Positions 8,117 to 16,940 of a DNA stretch of 64,000 nt are shown here, one piece after another. The notes below the pieces were generated by a model. It was given only the letters and a program-made list of their open reading frames with translations, did no database searches and was not told the origin of the DNA. Within the stretch, counting starts at the first letter, position 1; every line of letters begins with the position of its first letter. The stretch lies in NCBI RefSeq assembly GCF_014198605.1, contig NZ_JACIHU010000006.1; one strand, 5' to 3'. A program made the position numbers and the translations under genes. This DNA comes from Rhizobium etli_C (GTDB lineage: Bacteria; Pseudomonadota; Alphaproteobacteria; Rhizobiales; Rhizobiaceae).

Positions 8117-8144
8117 TTGAACCTTGCGCAACCCGCGCTACATA
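8117..8144 (+). promoter_or_regulatory. Candidate promoter of the leucine catabolism operon
   Basis: TTGAAC (8117-8122) and TACATA (8139-8144) are separated by 16 bp and stand about 20 bp before the isovaleryl-CoA dehydrogenase start. They resemble -35 and -10 hexamers. A TTGCGCAA palindrome at 8124-8131 lies between them and could be a regulator site. Confidence 0.35.
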
Positions 8145-8163
8145 TTTTAGCGGGAGGAGTGCC

Positions 8164-9309
8164 ATGTTTGATTTTTCGCTCGGCGAAACCGCGGATGCGA
8201 TCCGCGACACGACGGCGCGGTTTGCCGCCGATCATATTGCTCCGCTGGCAGCGGAGATCGACGAAAGCAACACGTTTCCACGCCAGCTCTGGCCGCAGAT
8301 GGGCGCGCTCGGGCTGCATGGGATCACCGTCGAGGAGGAATTCGGCGGCGCCGGTCTCGGCTATCTCGAACATGTCGTCGCGATGGAGGAGGTGTCGCGC
8401 GCCTCGGCCTCCGTCGGCCTGAGCTATGGCGCCCATTCCAATCTTTGCGTCAACCAGATCCGCCGCTGGGCCTCACCGGAGCAGAAGCGTCGCCATCTGC
8501 CGAAGTTGATTTCCGGCGAGCATGTCGGCTCACTTGCGATGTCGGAGGCCGGCGCCGGTTCCGATGTCGTCTCCATGCGGTTGCGCGCCGAAAAAAAGGG
8601 CGACCGCTACATCCTGAACGGCACCAAATTCTGGATCACCAATGCGCCGCATGCCGACGTGCTGGTGGTCTATGCCAAGACCGATCCCGCCGCCGGCCCG
8701 AAAGGTATTTCCGCCCTGATCATCGAGAAGGGCATGCCGGGCTTCAGCGTCTCCAAGAAGCTCTCCAAGCTTGGCATGCGCGGCAGCGATACGGCCGAGC
8801 TGGTCTTTGAGGATTGCGAGGTACCGGCCGAGGCGCTGATGGGCCGGGAAGGTGAAGGCGTGAAGATCCTGATGTCCGGCCTCGACTATGAGCGCGCCGT
8901 GCTTGCCGGCGGCCCGCTCGGCATCATGCAGGCCTGCCTTGATGTCGTGCTGCCCTATGTGCGCGATCGCAAGCAGTTCGGCAAACCGATCGGCGATTTC
9001 CAGCTGATGCAGGCCAAGATTGCCGACATGTATGTCGCGCTAAATTCAGCGCGCGCCTATGTCTATTCCGTCGCCCGCGCCTGCGACGCCGGCCGCACGA
9101 CCCGCACCGACGCGGCCGCCGCGATCCTTTTTGCCAGCGAGAACGCCGTGAAGGTGTCGCTGGAGGCGATCCAGGCTCTCGGCGGCGCCGGCTATACCAA
9201 GGAATGGCCGGTCGAGCGTTTTCTGCGCGACGCCAAGCTCTACGATATCGGCGCCGGCACCAACGAGATCCGCCGCTACCTGATCGGCCGGGAGCTCATC
9301 GCATCATGA
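8164..9309 (+). CDS. ivd: Isovaleryl-CoA dehydrogenase
   Basis: The 381-aa flavoenzyme oxidises isovaleryl-CoA to 3-methylcrotonyl-CoA in leucine breakdown. FAD and substrate segments are SEAGAGSDVVSMRL and NGTKFWITNAP. The catalytic base is predicted to be Glu243 in GLDYERAVLAGGP, as in isovaleryl-CoA dehydrogenases. The usual IYEGT glutamate of other acyl-CoA dehydrogenases is absent here (YDIGAGTNEIRR). The ATG at 8164 follows GGGAGGAG. The gene ends with an ATGA overlap with the methylcrotonyl-CoA carboxylase beta gene. The combination of the Glu shift and the neighbours makes the assignment strong. Confidence 0.95.
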   Translation: MFDFSLGETADAIRDTTARFAADHIAPLAAEIDESNTFPRQLWPQMGALGLHGITVEEEFGGAGLGYLEHVVAMEEVSRASASVGLSYGAHSNLCVNQIRRWASPEQKRRHLPKLISGEHVGSLAMSEAGAGSDVVSMRLRAEKKGDRYILNGTKFWITNAPHADVLVVYAKTDPAAGPKGISALIIEKGMPGFSVSKKLSKLGMRGSDTAELVFEDCEVPAEALMGREGEGVKILMSGLDYERAVLAGGPLGIMQACLDVVLPYVRDRKQFGKPIGDFQLMQAKIADMYVALNSARAYVYSVARACDAGRTTRTDAAAAILFASENAVKVSLEAIQALGGAGYTKEWPVERFLRDAKLYDIGAGTNEIRRYLIGRELIAS

Positions 9310-10916
9310 CGGTGATTTCGACTGCGATCGATCGCGACAGCGAGAACTTCAAAGCCAATGCCATCAAGAACAAGGCGCTGATCGACGAGCTCAGCGAGCG
9401 TTCCGCGAAGGCGCGCGAGGGCGGGTCGCAATCGGCCCGTGAACGTCACACGAGCAAGGGCAAGCTCCTGCCCCGCGACCGTATCCAGCTGCTCATCGAT
9501 GCCGGCAGTCCCTTCCTGGAGATCGGTACGCTGGCGGCCAATGGCATGTATGGCGGCGAGGCGCCGGGCGCCGGCATCATCGCCGGCATCGGCCGCGTCT
9601 GCGGCCGCGAGGTGATGATCGTCGCCAATGACGCGACGGTAAAGGGCGGCGCCTATTTCCCGATGACCGTGAAGAAACATCTCAGGGCACAGGAAATCGC
9701 CCTGCAGAACCGGCTGCCCTGCCTTTATCTGGTCGACAGCGGAGGCGCCAATCTGCCGCATCAGGCCGAGGTCTTTCCTGACCGCGATCATTTCGGCGCA
9801 ATCTTCTTCAACCAGGCGCAGATGTCGGCCGAAGGCATTCCCCAGATTGCCTGCGTCATGGGAAGCTGCACGGCCGGTGGCGCCTATGTTCCCGCCATGT
9901 CCGACGAGACGGTGATCGTGCGCAATCAGGGCACGATTTTCCTCGCCGGCCCGCCGCTGGTCAAAGCCGCGACCGGCGAAATCATTTCGGCCGAAGAGCT
10001 CGGCGGCGCGGAGACCCATGGCCGCCGATCCGGCGTCGTCGACCACGTCGCCGAAAACGACGAACATGCGCTGCTTCTGGTGCGCGATATCGTCGCCAGC
10101 CTCAACAGCGTCAAAACGGTCGATATCGACATTCAGCCTCCCCGGCCGCCGAAGCTTGATCCCGAAGATCTCTGCGGCCTCATTCCGGATGACGTGCGCT
10201 CGCCCTATGACGTACGCGAGGTGATCGGCCGGATTGTCGATGGCTCGCAACTGCATGAGTTCAAGCCGCTCTACGGCACCACGCTCGTCTGCGGCTTCGC
10301 CCGCATCTGGGGCATGCCCGTCGCCGTCATCGCCAATAACGGCGTGCTCTTTTCCGAAAGTGCGCTGAAGGGCGCGCATTTCATCGAGCTTGCCTGCCAG
10401 CGCCGCGTGCCGCTGCTCTTCCTGCAGAACATCTCCGGCTTCATGGTCGGCGGCCGTTATGAGGCCGGTGGCATTGCCAAGGATGGGGCAAAGCTGGTGA
10501 CGGCGGTGGCGACCGCCACCGTGCCGAAAGTCACCGTCATCATCGGCGGCAGCTTCGGGGCCGGCAATTACGGCATGTGCGGCCGCGCCTATCGCCCGCG
10601 TTTCCTCTTCACCTGGCCGAACAGCCGCATCAGCGTCATGGGTGGCGAACAGGCGGCCTCGGTGCTCGCCACCATCCGCCGCGACGCGATGGAGGCGCGC
10701 GGAGAGGCGTGGCCGGCCGATGAGGAGGAGGCCTTCAAGGCGCCGATCCGCGCCGGCTACGAGGCGGAGGGCAATCCCTATTATGCCACCGCCCGCCTCT
10801 GGGATGATGGCATCATCGATCCGCGCCAGACGCGCGATGTGCTGGGCCTTGCCATTTCCGCCTGCCTGAATGCGCCGATCCCGAAAGGGCCGCGCTTCGG
10901 CCTGTTCAGGATGTGA
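9306..10916 (+). CDS. mccB: Methylcrotonyl-CoA carboxylase, beta (carboxyltransferase) subunit
   Basis: The 536-aa carboxyltransferase moves CO2 from biotin on the alpha subunit to 3-methylcrotonyl-CoA, giving 3-methylglutaconyl-CoA. It has the crotonase-fold tandem of acyl-CoA carboxylase beta subunits: the CoA-side oxyanion region around YLVDSGGANLPHQ and MGSCTAGGAYVPAMSDE, and the second half around NISGFMVGGRYEAGG and GGSFGAGNYGM. The start at 9306 overlaps the previous stop (ATGA). The length matches MccB (about 535 aa). Its position between isovaleryl-CoA dehydrogenase and a biotin-carrying alpha subunit separates it from propionyl-CoA carboxylase. Confidence 0.95.
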   Translation: MTVISTAIDRDSENFKANAIKNKALIDELSERSAKAREGGSQSARERHTSKGKLLPRDRIQLLIDAGSPFLEIGTLAANGMYGGEAPGAGIIAGIGRVCGREVMIVANDATVKGGAYFPMTVKKHLRAQEIALQNRLPCLYLVDSGGANLPHQAEVFPDRDHFGAIFFNQAQMSAEGIPQIACVMGSCTAGGAYVPAMSDETVIVRNQGTIFLAGPPLVKAATGEIISAEELGGAETHGRRSGVVDHVAENDEHALLLVRDIVASLNSVKTVDIDIQPPRPPKLDPEDLCGLIPDDVRSPYDVREVIGRIVDGSQLHEFKPLYGTTLVCGFARIWGMPVAVIANNGVLFSESALKGAHFIELACQRRVPLLFLQNISGFMVGGRYEAGGIAKDGAKLVTAVATATVPKVTVIIGGSFGAGNYGMCGRAYRPRFLFTWPNSRISVMGGEQAASVLATIRRDAMEARGEAWPADEEEAFKAPIRAGYEAEGNPYYATARLWDDGIIDPRQTRDVLGLAISACLNAPIPKGPRFGLFRM

Positions 10917-10924
10917 GGCGCGCT

Positions 10925-12790
10925 ATGATGGAAAGTCTTCTCATCGCCAACAGGGGCGAAATCGCCCGCCGCATCATCCGCACGGCAAAGATGCTCGGCA
11001 TCCGCACCATCGCCCTCTATTCCGAGGCCGATGCCGGCCTGCCCTTCGTCAGGGAAGCCGACGAGGCGATCGCCATCGGCCCGCCGCCGGCCCGCGAAAG
11101 CTATCTCTCCGAGGCACGCATCCTGGAAGCTGCCCGCAAGTCAGGTGCTGCCGCCATCCATCCCGGTTACGGATTCCTGTCGGAAAATGCCGAATTCGCC
11201 GAAGCTGTCGAGAGGGCCGGCATGATCTGGGTCGGCGCGCCGCCGGCCGCCATCCGCGCCATGGGGCTGAAGGACGCCGCCAAGCAATTGATGCAGGCGG
11301 CGGGCGTGCCCGTCACCCCCGGCTACCTCGGCTCGGACCAAAGCGAAAAGCGGCTTGCCGCCGAGGCCGATATCGTCGGCTACCCCGTGCTCATCAAGGC
11401 CGTTGCCGGCGGTGGCGGCAAGGGCATGCGTCGCATCCACCGGCCTGAGGATTTCGCCGAAGGTCTCGCCTCCTGCCGGCGCGAGGCGGCTGCCGCCTTC
11501 GGCGACGACCGTGTTCTGATCGAGCGCTATATCGCCAATCCGCGCCATATCGAGGTTCAGGTCTTCGCCGATAAGCTCGGAAATTGCATCCATCTCTTCG
11601 AACGCGATTGCTCGCTGCAGCGCCGGCACCAGAAAGTCATCGAAGAGGCCCCTGCCCCCGGCCTTGATGCCGCCACCCGCGCGGCGATCTGCGATGCGGC
11701 GGTCAAGGCTGCAAGAGCGGTCAACTATGTCGGCGCCGGCACGATCGAATTCATCGCCGACGCCTCCTCGGGCCTCAATCCCGACCGCATCTGGTTCATG
11801 GAGATGAACACGCGCCTGCAGGTGGAGCATCCGGTGACCGAGGCCATATCAGACGAGGATCTGGTCCTCTGGCAGCTGAAGGTTGCGAGTGGCGAGCCGC
11901 TGCCGAAAAGCCAGAACGAGATCACCATGAACGGCTGGGCCTTCGAAGCCCGGCTCTATGCCGAAAATCCCGCCGCCGGCTACCTGCCCTCGACCGGCCG
12001 ACTCGACCATCTCAAACTGCCGCAGGCGGTTCGTGTCGACAGCGGGGTCGAACAAGGTGACGAGATCACCGCCTTCTACGATCCGATGATCGCCAAGATC
12101 ATCGCGCATGGGCCGAACCGCGAAGCGGCGCTTTCGAAGCTCGCCGCCGCCTGCGCCGGCATCGAGGTCTGGCCGGTCAAATCCAATGCCGGTCTTCTCT
12201 CCCGCATCGCCAATGATCCGGATTTTCGCGCCGCAAAGATCGATACCGGCTTCCTCGACCGCCACGGAGAAAGCCTCGTGGCCAGCGAGCCTGATGAAAC
12301 CGTCATCGACAAAGCGGCCACGGCACTGTCGAAGGACATGGATGGCGATCCCTGGTCTGCGCTGACCGGCTTCCGCATCGCTGGGCCAAGCGACAGCCGC
12401 GTGCGCGTGCGCATCGACGGTCATCTCCATTGGGGACGCGCATACACCGACCTCGAAGCAAATGCCGTCGAGATGGACGAGACGACGGTGCTTTTCGATG
12501 CGGGAAATGCCTGGTCGATCGGCCTGCCTCACGCAGGCGAGGTCGAGGCGAATCACGGCGTGGGCGATGGCGCCATCCTGTCACCCATGCCGGGCCTCGT
12601 CATTTCGGTGGAGGTCACTGAAGGCGATCGTGTCGCCAAGGGAGACCGTCTGCTTACGGTCGAAGCCATGAAGATGGAACATTCGCTGCGGGCGCCCTTC
12701 GACGGCATCATCGGCAAACTGCAGGTTTCCCCCGGCGTCCGTGTTTCGGAAAACCAGCTGGTCGTCACCGTCATGAAGGGAGAGGACTGA
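10925..12790 (+). CDS. mccA: Methylcrotonyl-CoA carboxylase, alpha (biotin carboxylase/carrier) subunit
   Basis: The 621-aa protein has a biotin carboxylase domain at about 1-445 (LIANRGEIARRI at the start, AVAGGGGKGMRRI ATP-grasp loop, MEMNTRLQVEHPVTE). A linker domain follows, then a C-terminal biotinyl carrier domain with the acceptor Lys583 in VEAMKMEHS. It makes carboxybiotin from bicarbonate and ATP for the beta subunit. Adjacent ATGs at 10925 and 10928 both suit the upstream GTGAGG site; a GTG at 10913 overlapping the mccB stop is also in frame. The stop overlaps the next start (TGATG). Confidence 0.95.
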   Translation: MMESLLIANRGEIARRIIRTAKMLGIRTIALYSEADAGLPFVREADEAIAIGPPPARESYLSEARILEAARKSGAAAIHPGYGFLSENAEFAEAVERAGMIWVGAPPAAIRAMGLKDAAKQLMQAAGVPVTPGYLGSDQSEKRLAAEADIVGYPVLIKAVAGGGGKGMRRIHRPEDFAEGLASCRREAAAAFGDDRVLIERYIANPRHIEVQVFADKLGNCIHLFERDCSLQRRHQKVIEEAPAPGLDAATRAAICDAAVKAARAVNYVGAGTIEFIADASSGLNPDRIWFMEMNTRLQVEHPVTEAISDEDLVLWQLKVASGEPLPKSQNEITMNGWAFEARLYAENPAAGYLPSTGRLDHLKLPQAVRVDSGVEQGDEITAFYDPMIAKIIAHGPNREAALSKLAAACAGIEVWPVKSNAGLLSRIANDPDFRAAKIDTGFLDRHGESLVASEPDETVIDKAATALSKDMDGDPWSALTGFRIAGPSDSRVRVRIDGHLHWGRAYTDLEANAVEMDETTVLFDAGNAWSIGLPHAGEVEANHGVGDGAILSPMPGLVISVEVTEGDRVAKGDRLLTVEAMKMEHSLRAPFDGIIGKLQVSPGVRVSENQLVVTVMKGED

Positions 12791-13242
12791 TGGTCGGCCG
12801 CTATTTCGAGGAATGGGCGGTCGGCGACCGCATCGCCCATGACATCCGCCGCACGGTCACCGAGACCGACAACCTGCTCTTTACGACACTGTCCCACAAT
12901 CCGCAGCCGCTGCATCTCGATGCCGAATATGCGGCCGGCACCGAATTCGGCCGAATCGTCGTCAACGGCACCTTCACCTTTGCGCTGACCGTCGGCCTAT
13001 CGGTCGGCGACACGACGCTCGGCACGCTCGTCGCCAATCTCGGCTATGACAAGGTGACGATGCCGAAACCGGTCTTCATCGGCGATACGCTTCGGGTGGA
13101 AACGGAGGTGATGGAGCTGCGCCGCTCGAACTCCCGCCCCGATGCCGGCATCGTCACCTTCCGCCATGTCACGCTGAACCAGCGCGACGAGATCGTCTGC
13201 CAGTGCCTGCGTACCGCCATGCTGAAGGGGAAGCCATCATGA
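12790..13242 (+). CDS. MaoC-like hydratase, mesaconyl-CoA hydratase type
   Basis: A 150-aa single hot-dog-fold protein of the MaoC family, which hydrates enoyl-CoA. The usual catalytic motif G-D-x-N-P-x-H reads HNPQPLH here (residues near 37-43), so the Asp position is Asn. The RTVTETDN and NPQPLHLDAE segments resemble the mesaconyl-CoA/methylitaconyl-type MaoC branch rather than the classical crotonyl-CoA hydratases. Directly after methylcrotonyl-CoA carboxylase, the expected reaction is hydration of 3-methylglutaconyl-CoA. That would stand in for the crotonase-type AUH hydratase, which is missing from this window. It overlaps mccA by one base and the CitE-like gene by four. Function is inferred. 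Confidence 0.75.
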   Translation: MVGRYFEEWAVGDRIAHDIRRTVTETDNLLFTTLSHNPQPLHLDAEYAAGTEFGRIVVNGTFTFALTVGLSVGDTTLGTLVANLGYDKVTMPKPVFIGDTLRVETEVMELRRSNSRPDAGIVTFRHVTLNQRDEIVCQCLRTAMLKGKPS

Positions 13243-14084
13243 AGCTGCGATCGCTGCTCTTCGTGCCCGGCGACCGGCCGGAACGTTTCGAAAAAGCGCT
13301 CACATCGGGCGCCGATGCCGTCATTCTCGATCTGGAAGATTCCGTCGCGCCTGCCAACAAGCCAAAGGCCCGCGACAGCGTGCACGAATTCGTGCAGCGC
13401 CATGCCGGCGAGACCAAGCTTCTCATCCGCATCAATCCCCTCGCCTCGCCGGAATGCGAGGACGACCTCGCCGCCCTGAGCGAACTTCAGCCTTTTGCGC
13501 TCATGCTGCCGAAGGCCGAAGGCGCCACTTCGGTGCGCAAGCTTGCAAGCTCGCTCGCGGCGGCTCCTCCCATCCTGCCGATCGCGACCGAAACGCCATC
13601 GGCGATCTTCGAGATCGGCAGCTATCGCGAGGTCTCGGACAAGCTCTGCGGCCTGACCTGGGGCGCCGAGGATCTGCCGGCTGCGATCGGGGCTTCGACC
13701 GCGCGCAGGACGGACGGACGCTATACGCCGCCTTACGAGCTTGCCCGCTCGCTCACGCTCTTTGCAGCCCATGCCGCAGCCATTCCGGCAATCGATACTG
13801 TCTATCCCGATTTTCGCGATCTCAATGGTCTCAGGGCCTATGTCGGCCGCGCCCGGCGCGACGGTTTCTCCGGCATGATGGCCATCCATCCGAGCCAGGT
13901 GGAAACGATCAACCACGCCTTCACGCCGGATGCCTCCGAGATCGCCTGGGCGGAAAGGGTCACCGCCGCCTTTGCCGCCCAGCCCGATGCGGGTGTCATC
14001 CAGGTGGACGGGCGCATGCTCGACCTGCCGCATCTCAAGCTCGCGCTCCGAATTCTGGAGGGCGCCGGACGACAGGCCGATTAA
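13239..14084 (+). CDS. CitE-like CoA-ester lyase (HpcH/HpaI family)
   Basis: A 281-aa TIM-barrel lyase of the CitE/malyl-CoA lyase group. The family signatures are present: RSLLFVPGDRPERFEKA at the N-terminus, DAVILDLEDSV with acidic Mg2+ ligand candidates, LPKAEGA, and a late MAIHPSQVE. These enzymes split or form 3-hydroxyacyl-CoA esters such as malyl- or citramalyl-CoA. As last gene of the leucine operon, and paired with a mesaconyl-type MaoC protein, it may cleave the hydrated product in place of HMG-CoA lyase. The exact substrate is not known. It ends tail-to-tail with the efflux lipoprotein gene; both stops use the same TTAA. Confidence 0.8.
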   Translation: MKLRSLLFVPGDRPERFEKALTSGADAVILDLEDSVAPANKPKARDSVHEFVQRHAGETKLLIRINPLASPECEDDLAALSELQPFALMLPKAEGATSVRKLASSLAAAPPILPIATETPSAIFEIGSYREVSDKLCGLTWGAEDLPAAIGASTARRTDGRYTPPYELARSLTLFAAHAAAIPAIDTVYPDFRDLNGLRAYVGRARRDGFSGMMAIHPSQVETINHAFTPDASEIAWAERVTAAFAAQPDAGVIQVDGRMLDLPHLKLALRILEGAGRQAD

Positions 14085-15532
14085 CCCGACTTTGCGGTTG
14101 GTTTGGCGGCGACCTGCTCCGGCTGGAGATAACCGGCACCGATGGCGACATAAAGGTCCACATAGTCCTTGGCGACCTGCTGCACGGTGGCGGCAAGGCT
14201 CGCCTCGGCATCGGAGACCGAACGCTGCGCGTCCAGGACATCGAGCAGCGACGAGGCGCCATCCTTGTAGCTTACGGTCGAAAGTGCCAGCGATTCCTGC
14301 GCCGTCTGCACCTGCCGGCGCAGCGGCTCCAGCATCTGCGTGTCGCGACGAACAGCCGTCAGTGCGTTTTCGACTTCTTCGACGCCGTTCAGCACCGCTG
14401 CTTTCCAGGCGAGATACTGGGTCCTGGCGTCGGATTTTTCGATCTCGACATTCGCCCGCAACGTGCCGCCGTCGAAGATCGGCAGGTTGAGCGATGGTCC
14501 GAACGACCAGCTGGTCAGACTTCCGCCGCTGGCGCCCGACGCTTTGACCCAGCTCGGCGAGATCGAACCGGAGAGCGAGATCGACGGATAGAGCTGGGCT
14601 TCGGCCGCGCCGACATCGGCAATGGCGGCCGCCAGTTCGCGTTCGGCCTTGCGAATATCGGGACGGTTGCGGATGAGGTCGGCCGGAATACCGGCGCGAA
14701 TGTCGCCGCGGAAGACCGGCTGGCCCGCACTCTTCTGCAGCTCCCCCATTAGCGAAGGCGCCGGCATCCCAATGAGCGTGGCGATGTGATGAGCCGACTC
14801 GGTGAAGCTCTGCTGGAGGCCGGGAATTTCCGACTTCGTCGACTGCACCAGGCCCTCGGCCTGAACGACATCAAGGCGGGAGGCCGCACCGGCTTTCAAC
14901 TGCAGCTGCGTGAGCTCGTAAGTCTGCTGACGGGATTTCAAACTCGCCTGCGACAGCGCGATGCGCTCCTGGTAATAGCGGGCGTCGATATAGCTCTCGA
15001 CAAGGTCCTTCAGGAAGGTGAGCTTCGCATTGTCGGCCGTCGCATAGGCTGCGCCGAGCGAGGCGATGGCGCTCTCCTTAGAACGCCGGTACTGGCCGAA
15101 GATGTCGAGCAGCCAGGACAGGCTGGCTTCGCCGCCTGTCGTGTTCGTGGTGCCGACGCTCGTGCGCAGCCGGCCCTTCTCGCCGGAGACCGTATGCGAT
15201 GCGCCGACGGTCAGACTCGGCAGGCCGCCGGCGCCGGCGACGGTGACGTTGGCAGAGGCCGAATTGATGCTTTCGAGCGCCTGCAGCACGTCGAGGTTCT
15301 CGCGGAGGCCATCGGTCACCAGTCCGTCGAGCCGCTTGTCGCGATAGGCCGTCCACCACTCGGCCGTCACGACATTGCCGTTGCTCTTGCTACCGCCCTC
15401 TTCGAATTTGGCGGGCAGCGGCATTTGCGGGGGAACGTGATCCGGGCCGCTGACGCAGCCTGCCAGCAGAATCGTCAGGAGCGATGCGGCATAGCGGAGG
15501 GATGATAGTCTTGTGCGAAGCGACGTACTCAC
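14081..15532 (-). CDS. Outer-membrane efflux lipoprotein (NodT/TolC family)
   Basis: A 483-aa outer-membrane channel subunit of an RND tripartite pump. A signal peptide ends in the lipobox LLAGC at about residues 23-27, so Cys is the predicted lipidated residue. Two outer-membrane-efflux repeats follow, with the typical RNRPDIRKAERELAAAIADV and LPIFDGGTLRANVE segments, both marks of the NodT family. It is transcribed separately from the adaptor and pump genes at 17834-22086 but is preceded by the same type of repeat array as they are. The start carries a normal hydrophobic leader. It overlaps the CitE-like gene by four bases tail to tail. Confidence 0.9.
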   Translation of the reverse strand: MSTSLRTRLSSLRYAASLLTILLAGCVSGPDHVPPQMPLPAKFEEGGSKSNGNVVTAEWWTAYRDKRLDGLVTDGLRENLDVLQALESINSASANVTVAGAGGLPSLTVGASHTVSGEKGRLRTSVGTTNTTGGEASLSWLLDIFGQYRRSKESAIASLGAAYATADNAKLTFLKDLVESYIDARYYQERIALSQASLKSRQQTYELTQLQLKAGAASRLDVVQAEGLVQSTKSEIPGLQQSFTESAHHIATLIGMPAPSLMGELQKSAGQPVFRGDIRAGIPADLIRNRPDIRKAERELAAAIADVGAAEAQLYPSISLSGSISPSWVKASGASGGSLTSWSFGPSLNLPIFDGGTLRANVEIEKSDARTQYLAWKAAVLNGVEEVENALTAVRRDTQMLEPLRRQVQTAQESLALSTVSYKDGASSLLDVLDAQRSVSDAEASLAATVQQVAKDYVDLYVAIGAGYLQPEQVAAKPTAKSG

Positions 15533-15582
15533 GGGCGAGCCTCTTGAACCGGGATCGTGGGTTCAGGCTTAGCGGCGCCAGC

Positions 15583-15619
15583 GTTAATGGCGGTTAAGAA
15601 ACTGTAAAGTTAGGTAAAA
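15583..15619 (-). promoter_or_regulatory. Four-repeat response-regulator box upstream of the efflux lipoprotein gene
   Basis: Read on the minus strand, TTTTAC, CTTTAC, CTTAAC and ATTAAC begin at 15619, 15609, 15598 and 15588, i.e. spaced 10, 11 and 10 bp. The array ends about 50 bp before the start codon. The same repeat and the same spacing occur at 17689-17725 in front of the adaptor gene. In the opposite sense the units read GTTAA/GTAAA, like CpxR boxes. The neighbouring OmpR-family regulator is the obvious candidate to bind. Binding is inferred. Confidence 0.65.
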
Positions 15620-15648
15620 TCCGGCACCGCCCTGTCGAGCGATGCTGA

Positions 15649-16938
15649 TCAGCTTTCACCGCCGGCCGCACCATAAGGCATCGGCCGCCTCGGAAGCTCG
15701 AGCGTGATCGCCAGGCCGCCGGCTTCCGGCAGCGAGGCATGCACGCGCCCGCCGTGACGCTCGATCGCCTGCCTGGCGATAGCAAGGCCGAGACCATATC
15801 CGCCGCGCGGCATGGCATCCTTGCCGCGGGAAAACGGCTGAAAGATCCGTTCGAGCTCATCCCGCCCGACACCTGGCCCCTGATCGGTGACGCAGATCGT
15901 CAGGCGGTCGGCCGCCGCCTCGCAGGATACGGCTACACGCGAATGCTCGGCGGTATATTTGACGGCGTTGCGCACGACATTTTCGAGCGCCCTGTAGATC
16001 AGCTCGCCTTCCACCTCGGCACGGAAGATGCCGTCGACGCTCGCCGTGATCGCGACCTCCCGCGCCTGGGCCTCGAATGCCGCGTCGCCCAAGATTTCGT
16101 TGAGGAGCTCGATGATGTCGAGGGTCTGCGTCTTCAGCGGCCGGCCGGATCCCGCCGTCAGCCTCGCAAGGGTCAGAACCTCGCCCACCAGCGTATCGAG
16201 CCGTTCGACCTCCCTGTCCATACGGTCCAGCATGGCGCCGAGTTTAGCCGGGTTCTGCCGGAGCACGCCGACGGCTGCCTGCAGGCGGGACAAAGGCGAA
16301 CGCAGCTCATGGGAGACGTCATGGAACAGCCTCTGCTGCGCATCCTGAAGCTCCTGAAGCCGGGCGGCGCTCGCATCGAAATCATAGGCAAGGGCGGTCA
16401 CTTCATCCTTTCGCCCGGCCATCTTGTCGCCGATGCGAAAGTCGAAACGGCCATGGGCGAGCGCGCTCAGGCCATCGCGCAGATGCACGACGGGGCGAAT
16501 GAGATATCGCGCCAGCGCGCCGGCCGCGATCGTGCTGGCGACCAGGATGGTGAGCCACGGTAGGAATGGGCCAAGGCTGTCGAAGGTGGAACCGGCCGGA
16601 GCCGACACGGAAAGCCGATAGCAAACTCCATCCTTCGGCACCGATCGGGTGGTCACCGTGTTCTTCTCGGCGCAGGCATCGGCCTCGGCAGGCTTCGACA
16701 GGGTCAGGCCGAGCGGTTGCGTCTTTTCGCTTGTGGTCACGAAACGCGTAGCGGCCGCTTCGCCGTCCTCGACCAGAATGTTTGCGGTCAGGTTGAGCAC
16801 GAGCGTCCGCCGCGCATGTTCCAGTTCGCTTGCGAAGGGAACCGCCTGAAGGAGTTTGACGATAAGGATAATGGCAGCAAGGCTTGCCGCCAGAGTCAGC
16901 CAGATAATCCTGAAGAATTTCCAGAAAAGCCGCGGCAT
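15649..16938 (-). CDS. Sensor histidine kinase of the efflux locus (CpxA-like)
   Basis: A 429-aa membrane kinase. It has one transmembrane segment at about 10-31, a periplasmic domain to about 125, a second transmembrane segment around 127-147 and a HAMP region. Next comes the dimerisation helix with phospho-acceptor His210 in FHDVSHELRSPLSRL. The ATP-binding domain shows ENVVRNAVKYT, DQGPGVG and GGYGLGLAIARQ. The ATG at 16938 lies two bases after the response-regulator stop, so the pair is coupled. A stimulus tied to envelope stress or to the pump substrate is likely from the context, but nothing in the periplasmic domain identifies it. Confidence 0.9.
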   Translation of the reverse strand: MPRLFWKFFRIIWLTLAASLAAIILIVKLLQAVPFASELEHARRTLVLNLTANILVEDGEAAATRFVTTSEKTQPLGLTLSKPAEADACAEKNTVTTRSVPKDGVCYRLSVSAPAGSTFDSLGPFLPWLTILVASTIAAGALARYLIRPVVHLRDGLSALAHGRFDFRIGDKMAGRKDEVTALAYDFDASAARLQELQDAQQRLFHDVSHELRSPLSRLQAAVGVLRQNPAKLGAMLDRMDREVERLDTLVGEVLTLARLTAGSGRPLKTQTLDIIELLNEILGDAAFEAQAREVAITASVDGIFRAEVEGELIYRALENVVRNAVKYTAEHSRVAVSCEAAADRLTICVTDQGPGVGRDELERIFQPFSRGKDAMPRGGYGLGLAIARQAIERHGGRVHASLPEAGGLAITLELPRRPMPYGAAGGES

Positions 16939-16940
16939 GG

